The notes below the pieces were generated by a model. It was given only the letters and a program-made list of their open reading frames with translations. It searched no databases and was not told the origin of the DNA. The translations under genes were made by a program, and so were the position numbers. A DNA stretch of 64,000 nucleotides. Origin: Blautia parvula (lineage in GTDB: Bacteria; Bacillota; Clostridia; Lachnospirales; Lachnospiraceae). The stretch lies in assembly GCF_020215665.1 (NCBI RefSeq), contig NZ_CP084061.1, forward strand, positions 310,001 to 374,000, in the 5' to 3' direction. Positions 44,030 to 52,280 of the stretch are shown here, in pieces; position 1 is the stretch's first letter, and the number at the start of each line of letters is the position of its first letter.

Positions 44030-45136
44030 ATGGCAAGACAAAAGAAACCAGTACACAGAGTACATATGACGGAAGGAAAGCGCAGCATTATCCATCAGCT
44101 TTTGGAAGAATACGATATTCAGACAGCTGAAGACATTCAGGATGCCCTGAAAGATCTTCTTGGCGGAACCATCAAGGAAATGATGGAGGCTGAGCTGGAT
44201 GATCACCTGGGATATCAAAAATCGGAACGCTCAGACAATGATGATTACCGGAACGGTTACAAACGAAAACGGGTCAACAGTAGTTACGGTTCCATGGAAA
44301 TCGATGTGCCGCAAGACCGAAAATCTACCTTTGAACCACAGGTGGTCAAAAAACGCCAGAAAGACATTTCTGATATTGACCAGAAGATCATTTCCATGTA
44401 TGCGAAGGGAATGACTACCCGGCAGATATCTGAAACTATTGAAGATATCTACGGATTTGAGACCTCGGAAGGATTTATTTCTGATGTTACAGACAAGATC
44501 CTTCCTCAGATCGAAGACTGGCAGAACCGTCCTCTGGATAATGTCTATCCCATCCTTTACATTGACGCCATCCACTATTCTGTCCGTGACAATGGTGTGA
44601 TCCGCAAGCTTGCCGCCTATGTCATCCTTGGGATCAATACAGAAGGAAAGAAAGAGGTACTGACAATCCATGTGGGAGAGAATGAAAGTTCAAAATACTG
44701 GCTGTCTGTTTTAAATGAACTGAAGAACCGGGGGGTAAAAGACATCCTCATCATCTGTGCGGACGGCCTTACGGGAATAAAGGAAGCCATTGCTGCCGCA
44801 TTCCCCAAAACAGAATATCAGAGATGCATTGTCCATCAGGTAAGAAACACATTAAAATATGTTCCAGATAAAGACAGGAAGGCATTTGCCGCAGATCTAA
44901 AGACCATCTACCAGGCAGCTGATGAAAAAAAGGCGCTGGCAGCACTTGACCGGGTAACAGAAAAATGGACGCCCAAATATCCGAATTCCATGAAGCGCTG
45001 GAAGGATAACTGGGATGCCATATCCCCAATTTTCAAGTTTTCAGCAATGGTCAGGAAGGTCATATATACGACTTATGCCGACAAAGAAACTATACCGACA
45101 TTTCTAAGAAATCCCGTATTTACAAGGTCTTTCTAA
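44030..45136 (+). pseudogene. IS256-family transposase, split by the RIT element
   Basis: After GGAGGG the gene runs from ATG 44030 (MARQKKPVHRVHMTEG). Two of the three catalytic acids are in this part (Asp in LYIDAIHYSV and Asp in CADGLTGIKEAI). True sequence ends at about 45072 (VRKVIYTT); the last 21 codons are RIT-end DNA. The third catalytic acid, Glu in NAIESLN, and the C-terminus to GRLPE are at 48553-48753, so the insertion separated the active site and inactivated the enzyme. Without the insert the frame joins perfectly. Confidence 0.92.
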
Positions 45137-45155
45137 AAAAATGTCGGTATAGTTT

Positions 45156-46211
45156 TTATAGCCGGTATAAAGCTTCCGATATTTTTTTATCCTTCCAGTT
45201 CTTTTCTGCATCTCCTCCATCCGGATTGGTCTGTTCCAATACCTTTGCTAATGTATCCAGGGTCACAAAGGCGTAGAATCCGGAGGTGGTTGAGATATTT
45301 TCATGTCCAAGCATCTGCTGGATATAGGATAAAGGACATCCCTCCTGGTATAAGCTCATCGCCCTGGTCTTTCTTACCATGTGGAAATGGATGTCCTCCG
45401 GCATTGGGACCCCTTCATTCCGGCATTTTTCCGCATACTTTTTCAAGACTTTCTGGATGCAGTCATCTGACAGCCCATGCCTCACCCCATGTGTGGCCGC
45501 ATAAAAGAGAGGCGCGTCCGGTTCAGGGAGATCCCCATGAAATTCCCCGAGATATCCCCTCAGGTGCTGCACAGTCTTTTTCATCAGTGGGACACTCCTG
45601 TATTTTTCGCCTTTTCCAAGTATCCGGATATAAGGTGTTTCCGCATTAAGATGCAGGTCATGGACCTTCACCCCTGTCAGTTCCCCTACCCGCATGGCGG
45701 CATCATATCCAAGGACCAGGAGCACCCGGTTCCGGCGTTCAGACCGTTTCTCCCTACCAGGCGCGTCAAGAAGTGCCTTTATCTGATGATCTTCAAAATA
45801 CCTGATCTCGCCTCCGGGAACATTCAAACTATGTATCGTCTGGCTTGAAACAAAGAGCGGGGTAATATCGATGCATTCTTCCGATGCATACGACAGCAGG
45901 GCTCTCGCTGCGGTCAGCCGGAGATTACAGGTCTTTGGACTCCAGCTCTTGATATCAGCCATCCATACAAGATAATCTTTCAGGCTTTTTCTGTCCAGGT
46001 CATTGAAACATACACGTTCACGGCAGATACCTTTCATCTCCTCCAGAAAGTCAATACAGGTGTTGAGCGAGGAGCGGTAAGAAGCAACTGTATTCCCGCT
46101 CTTTTTCCTGATCTTTGGAAGCTCGTGGTCCAGAAAGCGTCTGGCCGTCTCCCAGAAGAAAACGCTGTCAAACCTTTTGGGGTTGTTTTTATCATTCCTC
46201 CCTGCCATCAT
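45156..46211 (-). CDS. Tyrosine recombinase, third of the RIT trio
   Basis: The 351 aa integrase has a SAM-like N-terminal domain (SGNTVASYRSSLNTCIDFLEEM) and a catalytic domain with Arg in AMRVGELTG, Lys in LGKGEKYRSVPL, HMVRKTRA, the GHENISTT histidine and nucleophile Tyr in SGFYAF. It appears intact. Its start overlaps the stop of the middle recombinase by 20 bases, implying translational coupling. Its stop lies within the left inner repeat region. Confidence 0.92.
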   Translation of the reverse strand: MMAGRNDKNNPKRFDSVFFWETARRFLDHELPKIRKKSGNTVASYRSSLNTCIDFLEEMKGICRERVCFNDLDRKSLKDYLVWMADIKSWSPKTCNLRLTAARALLSYASEECIDITPLFVSSQTIHSLNVPGGEIRYFEDHQIKALLDAPGREKRSERRNRVLLVLGYDAAMRVGELTGVKVHDLHLNAETPYIRILGKGEKYRSVPLMKKTVQHLRGYLGEFHGDLPEPDAPLFYAATHGVRHGLSDDCIQKVLKKYAEKCRNEGVPMPEDIHFHMVRKTRAMSLYQEGCPLSYIQQMLGHENISTTSGFYAFVTLDTLAKVLEQTNPDGGDAEKNWKDKKISEALYRL

Positions 46212-47153
46212 CCACCTCCGGTATCAGCCCTTCCGAATGCCCGGACATCTCCAGGATCCCGCCATAAATATCCGGCACAAGATGGAAATAATACAGGGTA
46301 TTTTTGATCTCGGAATGCCCCATATACCGCATAAGGTAAGGGAGCATGGCGTTTACGTCCTTCCCCTCCCGCAGCCAGCGGTTCATGTTGGCATAGACAA
46401 AGTGATGTCGGAGATCATATGCACGGATGCTGATGCCCGAATCCTTCTTTTCCGGGAAAGCGGCATACCAGAAACGCAGGAAGTTCCGTTCCAGCCAGCA
46501 GGCACCGTATGGACGGCCTTTCCTGTTTGGGAAAAAGAACGTGCGGTCCGGGAACAGGCGGCTGATCCGGCTGTCATAGCCAGCCAGATATTCCGTAAGT
46601 TCTTGGGAAATATAGACTCTCCGGCTCTTGGGCCCCTTGGACTGGAGGACATCGAGATAACCCTGATCCAGATGTACGTTTTGCCTGGCAAGTGTGCGTG
46701 CCTCTTTACAGCGGAGCCCACAGCAGTACATAAGCCGGAAGATCGCGGGGAGGATCAGATGCCTTCCCTTTAAATAGGGTGTATCCGGCATTCGGTCGCA
46801 TTCCATGAAGAACGCGATGATCTCATCCTCCGTAAAAAATACGGTTGGGCCGGTGTGGGGGGATGCAGCCTTCCGGACGGGATAAGATATGCTTTGAGGC
46901 CCCGTGCATGAAGGTATCTGCTGAACTCACGCAGAAATGCGGCCGCATTATAAAGGCCTCCCGGGGTATCCTGGAGCCTTTCAAGAAACCCCTCAACGCT
47001 TGCTTTGTCCGGAACTGCGGTTTCAGGAGCTGTCTCCATGACAAACCGGACATACTTCTTTAGATAATAAGCTCCAGTCTCGTATTGATACCCATTAGCC
47101 TTTTTATAAGAAACAAACTGGCTGACAAGTTCCGGAAGAGATTTACTGTACAT
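46192..47153 (-). pseudogene. Tyrosine recombinase, middle of the RIT trio, frameshifted
   Basis: The start at 47153 (MYSKSLPELVSQFVSYKKAN) follows AAAGGGGG. The reading frame runs to about codon 93 (LKAYLIPSG), where one base appears missing at about 46872-46878. The family sequence continues in the other frame (KAASPHTGPTVFFTEDEI) to the catalytic domain (CGLRCKEARTL, YDLRHHFVYA, MGHSEIKNTLYYF). No slippery heptamer is present, so this is more likely a mutation or sequencing error than programmed frameshifting. The intact length would be about 320 aa. Confidence 0.85.
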
Positions 47154-48387
47154 GGGCGATACCCCCTTTCCAAACAGGAGGGAGCGGGAGCGTACAAGCA
47201 GCCAGACTGATGGCATCCGTTAAAAGATATACGGATACCGTGTTTGGATCTCTGTGCCCGAGAACTGCTGAGATATCTGGCATGGGGATGCCCGCCCGCA
47301 GCATGGAGGATGCGGCGTGGTGCCTTGTCATCCGGCTCCCCACAGGCCGTCCTTCGTTTTTGATCCCGGCAAGCCCCTCCAGTTTTTTCAGGATCTCATA
47401 AATGCTCCCCGTACCCAGGGGCCCAAACGGTGCAAAAGTTTTCAAAAAAACATTGTCTGATCCGCTCTTAGGGCGTTCCTTCAGGATGTAATCAGCGATA
47501 GCATTCCCGTAAGACGCCCTCAAGGGAAGGATGAGCGGTTTCCCCGTCTTATCCTGAATGATGGAAATGCAGTCCTTCTCCCAGTCGATATCTTTCAGCT
47601 TCAAAGAACAGACATCGGTCCCCCGGAGCCCTGTCTCTAAAAGAAGCTTACAGACAGCAGTATCTCTTTTTGTCAAAAGCCCTGATGAGAGCGTTGTTCT
47701 GAGAGCCGCAAGCTCCTCCTCCTGATAGATCTCTATGATCTTTATTTCCTTTGGCAGATGCACCGGTATCTCCAGAAGAAACTGTGCCGTGTGGCCATTA
47801 CTGGAAAGGAACCTGCGCAATCCTGCCAGGCCGCTTCCAATCGTGGACGGCTGGTACCGTCCATCTTTGTAAAGAGATACGATAAAAGTGCTCACATCAT
47901 CTGTCCTGATATCGGATAACTTCCCATACCCGTTTTTTTGGCAGAACAACAAAAAATAGGTAACGATACGCTGATATCCGGCTATGGTATTGGGGCTGAG
48001 TCCCTCCTGTTCCAGAACTTTGACAAAGCTTTTTATTTCCAATCGGAATCCTTCATTCACAAGTTTTTCGGATATACCTTCTGTATCCTGCCTTCTCCAG
48101 TCAACAGTCCCTGTTTGTATAAGCGACAGGAGCAGCCGGATACAGCGTTTTCGGTGGGTCAGTTCCTTCTGGATCCATTTTTCACTGCATGTGGCCGGAC
48201 TGTCCAGAAAAGTTTTTATGAGTTCCTCCGAAAGCCTTCCCTCTCCCATATGCTGTGCCAGAGATATCAGAAGCTGGTAACTGGACTGGTAATGTATAAG
48301 TGTCTTTTTTCCATACCTTCTTTCGGCCATCTGATCCATTACTTCCTGGATCGATCCATTAAGTTCCTTTTGTTTTTCCCTCATCAT
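47143..48387 (-). CDS. Tyrosine recombinase, first of the RIT trio
   Basis: The 414 aa protein has an N-terminal SAM-like domain (LSPNTIAGYQRIVTYFLLFCQ) and a catalytic domain with Arg in ETGLRGTDVCSL, Lys in DKTGKPLILPL, RMTRHHAASSML, GHRDPNTV and the nucleophile Tyr in VSVYLLTD. The gene appears intact and is the promoter-proximal member; its stop overlaps the middle gene's start by 11 bases. AGGAGG precedes the ATG. Confidence 0.92.
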   Translation of the reverse strand: MMREKQKELNGSIQEVMDQMAERRYGKKTLIHYQSSYQLLISLAQHMGEGRLSEELIKTFLDSPATCSEKWIQKELTHRKRCIRLLLSLIQTGTVDWRRQDTEGISEKLVNEGFRLEIKSFVKVLEQEGLSPNTIAGYQRIVTYFLLFCQKNGYGKLSDIRTDDVSTFIVSLYKDGRYQPSTIGSGLAGLRRFLSSNGHTAQFLLEIPVHLPKEIKIIEIYQEEELAALRTTLSSGLLTKRDTAVCKLLLETGLRGTDVCSLKLKDIDWEKDCISIIQDKTGKPLILPLRASYGNAIADYILKERPKSGSDNVFLKTFAPFGPLGTGSIYEILKKLEGLAGIKNEGRPVGSRMTRHHAASSMLRAGIPMPDISAVLGHRDPNTVSVYLLTDAISLAACTLPLPPVWKGGIAHVQ

Positions 48388-48552
48388 AGGAAACCTCCTT
48401 CTTTTTGTTCCATCATGAGGGATATTTAAGAAAAGGTCAAAAACTATACCGATATTTTTTCGAAAGAGCCAGTGAATGAGGGATTTGTTAAAAATGTCGG
48501 TATAGTTTTTTTGTCGGCATAAGTCGTACTATGCCGATTTCGTGATAGTACG

Positions 48553-48753
48553 ACAAATGCCATTGAATCGCTGAATTCCACTTATCGAAAGCTGAACCGC
48601 CAGAGAAGCGTATTTCCAAGCGACACAGCGTTGCTCAAAGCGTTATATTTAGCAACCTTTGAGGCCACAAAGAAATGGACCACAACCATCCGGAACTGGG
48701 CTCAGGTGTATGGAGAATTAAGTATCATGTACGAAGGACGGCTTCCGGAGTGA
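48553..48753 (+). pseudogene. 3' fragment of the IS256-family transposase
   Basis: It encodes TNAIESLNSTYRKLNRQRSV through to YGELSIMYEGRLPE and a TGA, the C-terminal end of the transposase begun at 44030, including the third catalytic acid (Glu in NAIES). It is separated from its 5' part by the RIT element. Confidence 0.92.
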
Positions 48754-49201
48754 TCGAACATGAGCGAATAACAGGCGGATTTACCGCCTGCTGTTGACAT
48801 GCCTTTTTGTAACTGTTATATATAAAGTAAGGGTGAAAAGCCTATTCTTAAGACTTTTCACCACTCATTATCATAGAAGAATCTTATTTACAGACTTTTC
48901 TTCATAGTCTCAAAATTTAAATTTGAAAACTGGAAATGGGTAAAAAAACGGTTCGCGGACATGACATCGCGAACCGTTTTGTCTACAGTCTGAAAGGTGC
49001 CATTACCGGCACCTTTATCAAAAATCGTCATATAGGAGGATACGAATATCCGCAATGCGCCACCCCTTCTCTTTTCCATTGCACAGGCCGCTGATACTGC
49101 AATTGGCTCACAGCTGCCTGTGATTATATTTATTAAAATTATAACAAATCCATTCTGATTCCGATATGGAACATGCGCTCAAAAATAGCACAATATGCTT
49201 A
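48754..49201. other. Gap: IS256 right end, IS1182 right end and remnant sequence
   Basis: The gap contains a hairpin CAGGCGG/CCGCCTG after the IS256 transposase (48771-48789), the IS256 right repeat (to 48911), the orphan 3' end of the IS1182 transposase (48920-48993) and the second hairpin copy (48993-49016). A short open stretch (about 49045-49158) reads NIRNAPPLLFSIAQAADTAI and ends TGA, but lacks a good start. It may be a gene remnant or chance. Confidence 0.5.
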
Positions 49202-49945
49202 TTATTCTACAATAGACGCAGTTTCTGATAAATACTTTTTTAGTAAATTTTTTCCAATCTCCTGGCTTTTAAATGAATGACTGCCCAACTTTTTTACAGG
49301 CATAATACCCAACAGAGAATTTGTCAAAAACATCTCATCATAATCTAATATCATATCAGGAGTTAAAATCCGTTCCTTAATTTTGCAGGAATCATATATA
49401 TATTTTCGAATAATTCCCGGCAGCATGCCGCAGGACATTGGTGGTGCGATAATGTCTTTGTCCTTTACAAAAAATATATTTGTGGTAGCGCCTTCTGAAA
49501 GTTCTCCTTTTGTATTCAAAAATATTGGTTCCTGAATTCCCCTCTTCCTGAAGCTTCTTTTTTCCATTAGGCAATCACCATAATTCAAAGTTTTGTGATA
49601 GGTCAAAGGAGAGGTTTCATTGCGCCGAACAGCGGAATAATCTGTAATAAATCCTTTTTCATAATCTTTTTTACGGTATGTATTTGGCCTGGTGGAAATA
49701 AGTACATTTTCTTTTGAAACTGTAATTTTTAACACCTTACTTCCCTTCTGCATATCTTGATTTTCTAAGGTATTTTTTACTTCCCTCTTTATTTCATCCA
49801 TGGATATATTCGTAAGATTTAAAAATTTTAGAGTATTCAAAAGCCGATCATAGTGGTGAGACAGAAGTATAGGAACTCCATCTTTAACTGCAATTGTTTC
49901 AAAAGCACCAATTCCAAAAAAAAATCCGTCATCTGCTATTATCAT
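49202..49945 (-). CDS. pabC: Aminodeoxychorismate lyase-type class IV aminotransferase
   Basis: The 247 aa PLP enzyme of fold type IV has GFFFGIGAFETIAVKDG at the start, the cofactor Lys in YHKTLNYGDCLMEKR, Glu in GELSEGATTNIFFV and FLTNSLLGIMPV near the end. It converts 4-amino-4-deoxychorismate to p-aminobenzoate and pyruvate. It lies 40 bases after pabB on the same strand. The N-terminus is about 15-20 residues shorter than typical PabC, which may reflect an undetected upstream start or a short variant. Base composition is clearly AT-rich. Confidence 0.88.
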   Translation of the reverse strand: MIIADDGFFFGIGAFETIAVKDGVPILLSHHYDRLLNTLKFLNLTNISMDEIKREVKNTLENQDMQKGSKVLKITVSKENVLISTRPNTYRKKDYEKGFITDYSAVRRNETSPLTYHKTLNYGDCLMEKRSFRKRGIQEPIFLNTKGELSEGATTNIFFVKDKDIIAPPMSCGMLPGIIRKYIYDSCKIKERILTPDMILDYDEMFLTNSLLGIMPVKKLGSHSFKSQEIGKNLLKKYLSETASIVE

Positions 49946-49985
49946 TTTTCTCCTTTCAAATCATGCTGCATAAAAACTTTTGTCA

Positions 49986-51341
49986 TTATTCATCACCAAT
50001 AGCTTCCAGAATAGCCTTTGCTTTCTGTAGGGTTTCTTCATATTCAAATTCTGAGTCAGATTCACAAGTAATCCCCCCTCCAACGCCTATATAATAGGTA
50101 TCATTTTGATAAACAGCGGTACGTATAACAATATTAAAATCACAATCTCCATTAAAAGAAAAGTACCCGATAGAACCGGTATATAAATTTCTTCTATCAT
50201 GTTCCAGTTCATCAATAATTTCCATAGAACGTATTTTGGGAGCGCCGGTAATAGAGCCACCTGGAAAAGTAGCTTCTATTAAATCAGTAGTCTGAATTGT
50301 TTTCTTCATTTTACCGATAATAGTAGTAACCAAATGAAACACTGTAGCATAAGTTTCTACTGCAAAATGCTCCGTTACTATCACGCTTCCTGGTTCACAA
50401 ACATGATTTAAATCATTCCTTTCTAAATCTACAATCATCAGTAACTCACTACGGTCTTTGGAGGATTGTTGTAATTCTAATTTTAACTGTAAATCTTCTT
50501 TTTTTGTTTCTCCACGCTTTCTGGTCCCTTTGATTGGTCTTGTTTCTATATTACCATTTTTCACCTGCAAAAAACGTTCTGGTGAAGCACAGGCAATTTG
50601 ATAATCTCCTCCTTGAAAAAAGACGCCAAAAGGAGATGGATTATATACACGCAAATAACGATAGACATCATAAGGTTCTTTCTGACTGTATATTTTTAAT
50701 TGCTGTGTCATATTTGCAATATAAATATCACCCTCTATGATGTAAGAAATCATTTTTTCAATGGCTTTTTTGTAATCTTCTTTTGTAAAATTTGGAGAAA
50801 ATAACGCAAGTTGATATTTTTTTGGGGGTTTTAGAGAAAGATTACAAGATTTAATTTCTTTTTCCAATTCTGTAATTGCTGTTTCCGCATCTTTAGTTTC
50901 ACCTCTTGCGGTGATATAAAGTGCTTTTTCTTTTTTATCATCAATAATCAAGAAATCATAAAATGCAAACATAGCTTCCGGCATATGGATTTTTTTTGGA
51001 TGACGGGTAGAAATATGTTCAAACTTTCTTCCATAGTCATACGAAAAGTAACCAATTGCACCGGAAACCAATGGTAATTTCGTTGGATTTTTTTCCTGAT
51101 ATTTTTGTAAGGCCTTTTTCATTCCAAATTCAAAAGTTTCAAACTGCGGTTCATCATTTTTATAAAAAACTCCATCCTCTTCTTTTAATATCAAATAAGG
51201 CTCTAAGCCGATAATCGAAAATTGCCCCAGTTGATTTTCAAGAGAAGAATCTAAGAAAACAGCCATTTTTCTATTTTTATATTGCTCAAAAATATCTTCT
51301 GATTTCACATAAAAATCTAATTTATGAACTATAGTTCTCAT
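49986..51341 (-). CDS. pabB: Aminodeoxychorismate synthase component I
   Basis: The 451 aa chorismate-binding enzyme has the C-terminal signatures IKGTRKRGETKKED, DRSELLMIVDLERNDLNHVC, FPGGSITGAPKIRSMEIIDE and GIGYFSF-like SIGYFSFNG. With PabA it aminates chorismate. Assignment to pabB rather than trpE rests on the adjacent pabC and on KGTRKRG at the lysine position. The ATG at 51341 is chosen; a longer in-frame start at 51398 lies inside pabA. It overlaps pabA by 20 bases. Confidence 0.9.
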   Translation of the reverse strand: MRTIVHKLDFYVKSEDIFEQYKNRKMAVFLDSSLENQLGQFSIIGLEPYLILKEEDGVFYKNDEPQFETFEFGMKKALQKYQEKNPTKLPLVSGAIGYFSYDYGRKFEHISTRHPKKIHMPEAMFAFYDFLIIDDKKEKALYITARGETKDAETAITELEKEIKSCNLSLKPPKKYQLALFSPNFTKEDYKKAIEKMISYIIEGDIYIANMTQQLKIYSQKEPYDVYRYLRVYNPSPFGVFFQGGDYQIACASPERFLQVKNGNIETRPIKGTRKRGETKKEDLQLKLELQQSSKDRSELLMIVDLERNDLNHVCEPGSVIVTEHFAVETYATVFHLVTTIIGKMKKTIQTTDLIEATFPGGSITGAPKIRSMEIIDELEHDRRNLYTGSIGYFSFNGDCDFNIVIRTAVYQNDTYYIGVGGGITCESDSEFEYEETLQKAKAILEAIGDE

Positions 51342-51936
51342 GTATCTTCCACCATCCTTTGCATAATTCAATATAATTTTTAAGTATTTCGTGACCATAT
51401 TCAGTTAACACGGCTTCAGGATGAAACTGCACACCAAAAATAGGAAATGTTTTGTGATGAATACCCATAATTATTCCGTCTTCTGAGCGTGCATCTATCT
51501 CCAATTCATCAGGAAAGCTTTCTTCACTGATAATTAAAGAGTGATAACGAGTTACATTGTAATGTAATGGAAGTCCTGTAAACAATTCTTTTTGATTTGT
51601 CACTATTTTAGATACTTTACCATGCATGGGTTTTAATCCCTTTTGAACGATCGCTCCAAACACATGACCTATAATTTGATGTCCCAGGCAAACACCTAAG
51701 ATTGGAAGTCTGCCCGCCATTTTATTAACAATTTCTTTGCAGTTTCCACAGTCTTCAGGGCTTTTAGGTCCCGGCGATATAATCAATCCTTCAATTCTTT
51801 TAAGGGATACTAAATCTTCAATTTCTTCCACAGAAATTTTATCATTACGCACTAACTCTACCTTTTCCCCTAATTCTTCCATATAACATACAAGATTGTA
51901 CACAAATGAGTCATAATTATCAATCATTAAATACAT
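51322..51936 (-). CDS. pabA: Aminodeoxychorismate synthase component II (glutamine amidotransferase)
   Basis: The 204 aa class I amidotransferase starts MYLMIDNYDSFVYNLVCYM, with the oxyanion motif LIISPGPKSPED, catalytic Cys in GVCLGHQIIG and His/Glu in FGVQFHPEAVLT. It supplies ammonia to PabB. The ATG at 51936 follows GGAGGAAAAAA directly; an upstream in-frame ATG at 52032 would lie over the promoter and attenuator. Confidence 0.93.
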   Translation of the reverse strand: MYLMIDNYDSFVYNLVCYMEELGEKVELVRNDKISVEEIEDLVSLKRIEGLIISPGPKSPEDCGNCKEIVNKMAGRLPILGVCLGHQIIGHVFGAIVQKGLKPMHGKVSKIVTNQKELFTGLPLHYNVTRYHSLIISEESFPDELEIDARSEDGIIMGIHHKTFPIFGVQFHPEAVLTEYGHEILKNYIELCKGWWKIHENYSS

Positions 51937-51942
51937 TTTTTT

Positions 51943-51993
51943 CCTCCAAAAAAACTGCCAAAAAAGTCCTTTCAAAGAACTTTTTTGGCAGTC
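51943..51993 (-). promoter_or_regulatory. Attenuator-type terminator in the pabA leader
   Basis: On the minus strand a perfect 14-bp stem ACTGCCAAAAAAGT / ACTTTTTTGGCAGT is followed by TTTTTTT and then immediately by the pabA ribosome site GGAGG. It is an intrinsic terminator between promoter and first gene. Regulation must act by read-through or by an alternative fold I cannot identify. Confidence 0.75.
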
Positions 51994-52030
51994 TTCCAAT
52001 TTCTGGGCACACCGATTATTGAGATAATTC

Positions 52031-52059
52031 ATTATATCAGATTTTAGTAAACTTGTCTA
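52031..52059 (-). promoter_or_regulatory. pabA: Promoter of the pab operon
   Basis: On the minus strand TAGACA (52059-52054), 17 bases, TATAAT (52036-52031). The predicted start near 52024 gives an 88-base leader containing the attenuator hairpin. Confidence 0.75.
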
Positions 52060-52200
52060 GTCTTTCTCATGTACAGGTTTTGATAAAAAAATGTCCGTGA
52101 CGAAAAGAAAAGCATTGTGCAAAATACATAAAAGATTGCACCGTAATTTGTAAAAAATATAAGAAAAACCTTATGATTTGTAGAAATACAAGAAAACCCT

Positions 52201-52258
52201 TTGACATTTAGATGTGAAAGGAGTATATTTAAATGCATCAAAGCGAAAACGTTTTTGA
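52201..52258 (+). promoter_or_regulatory. Promoter and operator of the LacI-family gene
   Basis: TTGACA (52201-52206), 17 bases, TATATT (52224-52229). A LacI-type operator with core AAAACGTTTT (52246-52255) lies just downstream of the predicted transcription start, so the repressor should limit its own expression. Confidence 0.75.
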
Positions 52259-52280
52259 AAGCGATATTGTAGGTGATTAT

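Larger units (their letters stand above)
45067..48554 (-). mobile_element. Recombinase-In-Trio (RIT) element, inner layer
   Basis: Three overlapping tyrosine recombinase genes on one strand and no cargo define a RIT element. Long inverted repeats (45067-45103 versus 48492-48528, one mismatch in 37) mark the ends. Each end carries the 17-bp motif AAACTATACCGACATTT twice, facing each other (45087-45103/45139-45155 and 48441-48457/48492-48508). The right end has a core-like site GTCGTACTAT-N12-ATAGTACGAC (48523-48554), and TACGAC occurs at both junctions. The insertion lies inside the IS256 transposase. Confidence 0.85.
43948..48911 (+). mobile_element. IS256-family insertion sequence (middle layer)
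   Basis: The element is bounded by imperfect inverted repeats beginning GAGAGTGTGAAAC (left) and, reversed, GAGACTATGAAG (right), with an inner shared block TAAGATTCTTCTATGATAA. It is flanked by a perfect 8-bp target duplication AAAATTTA (43940-43947 and 48912-48919), as expected for IS256. It sits in the 3' end of the IS1182 transposase gene and itself contains the RIT element. Confidence 0.9.
42440..48992 (+). mobile_element. IS1182-family insertion sequence (outer layer of nested insertion)
   Basis: The tips are 14-bp perfect inverted repeats CAGACTGTAGACAA (42440-42453 and, reversed, 48979-48992). Inside lies one transposase gene, frameshifted near 43455 and interrupted near its 3' end by the IS256-type element. 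Removing the inner insertion restores an element of about 1.6 kb and an open frame to TGA 48991-48993. Confidence 0.8.
42416..49016. repeat. 24-bp hairpin duplicated on both sides of the IS1182-type element
   Basis: The hairpin AAAGGTGCC-N6-GGCACCTTT is found at 42416-42439 and, in the same orientation, at 48993-49016, with one difference (ATTACT versus ATTACC). It abuts the element tips exactly. It behaves like a long target-site duplication of a transcription terminator, consistent with the preference of this IS family for palindromes. Confidence 0.75.

Noticed and set aside
45073-48554. Tn554-type transposon
   Set aside because: Tn554 has two recombinases plus a small TnpC and cargo. Here there are three similar-sized tyrosine recombinases, mirrored ends and no cargo, which fits RIT elements.
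49045-49158. Short peptide reading NIRNAPPLLFSIAQAADTAI
   Set aside because: There is an AGGAGG upstream but no usable start codon in frame; kept only as a possible remnant.
52233-52280. Upstream ATG of the LacI-family gene with a good AAAGGAG site
   Set aside because: A consensus promoter at 52201-52229 puts the transcription start downstream of this ATG, and the extra residues are not part of the family.
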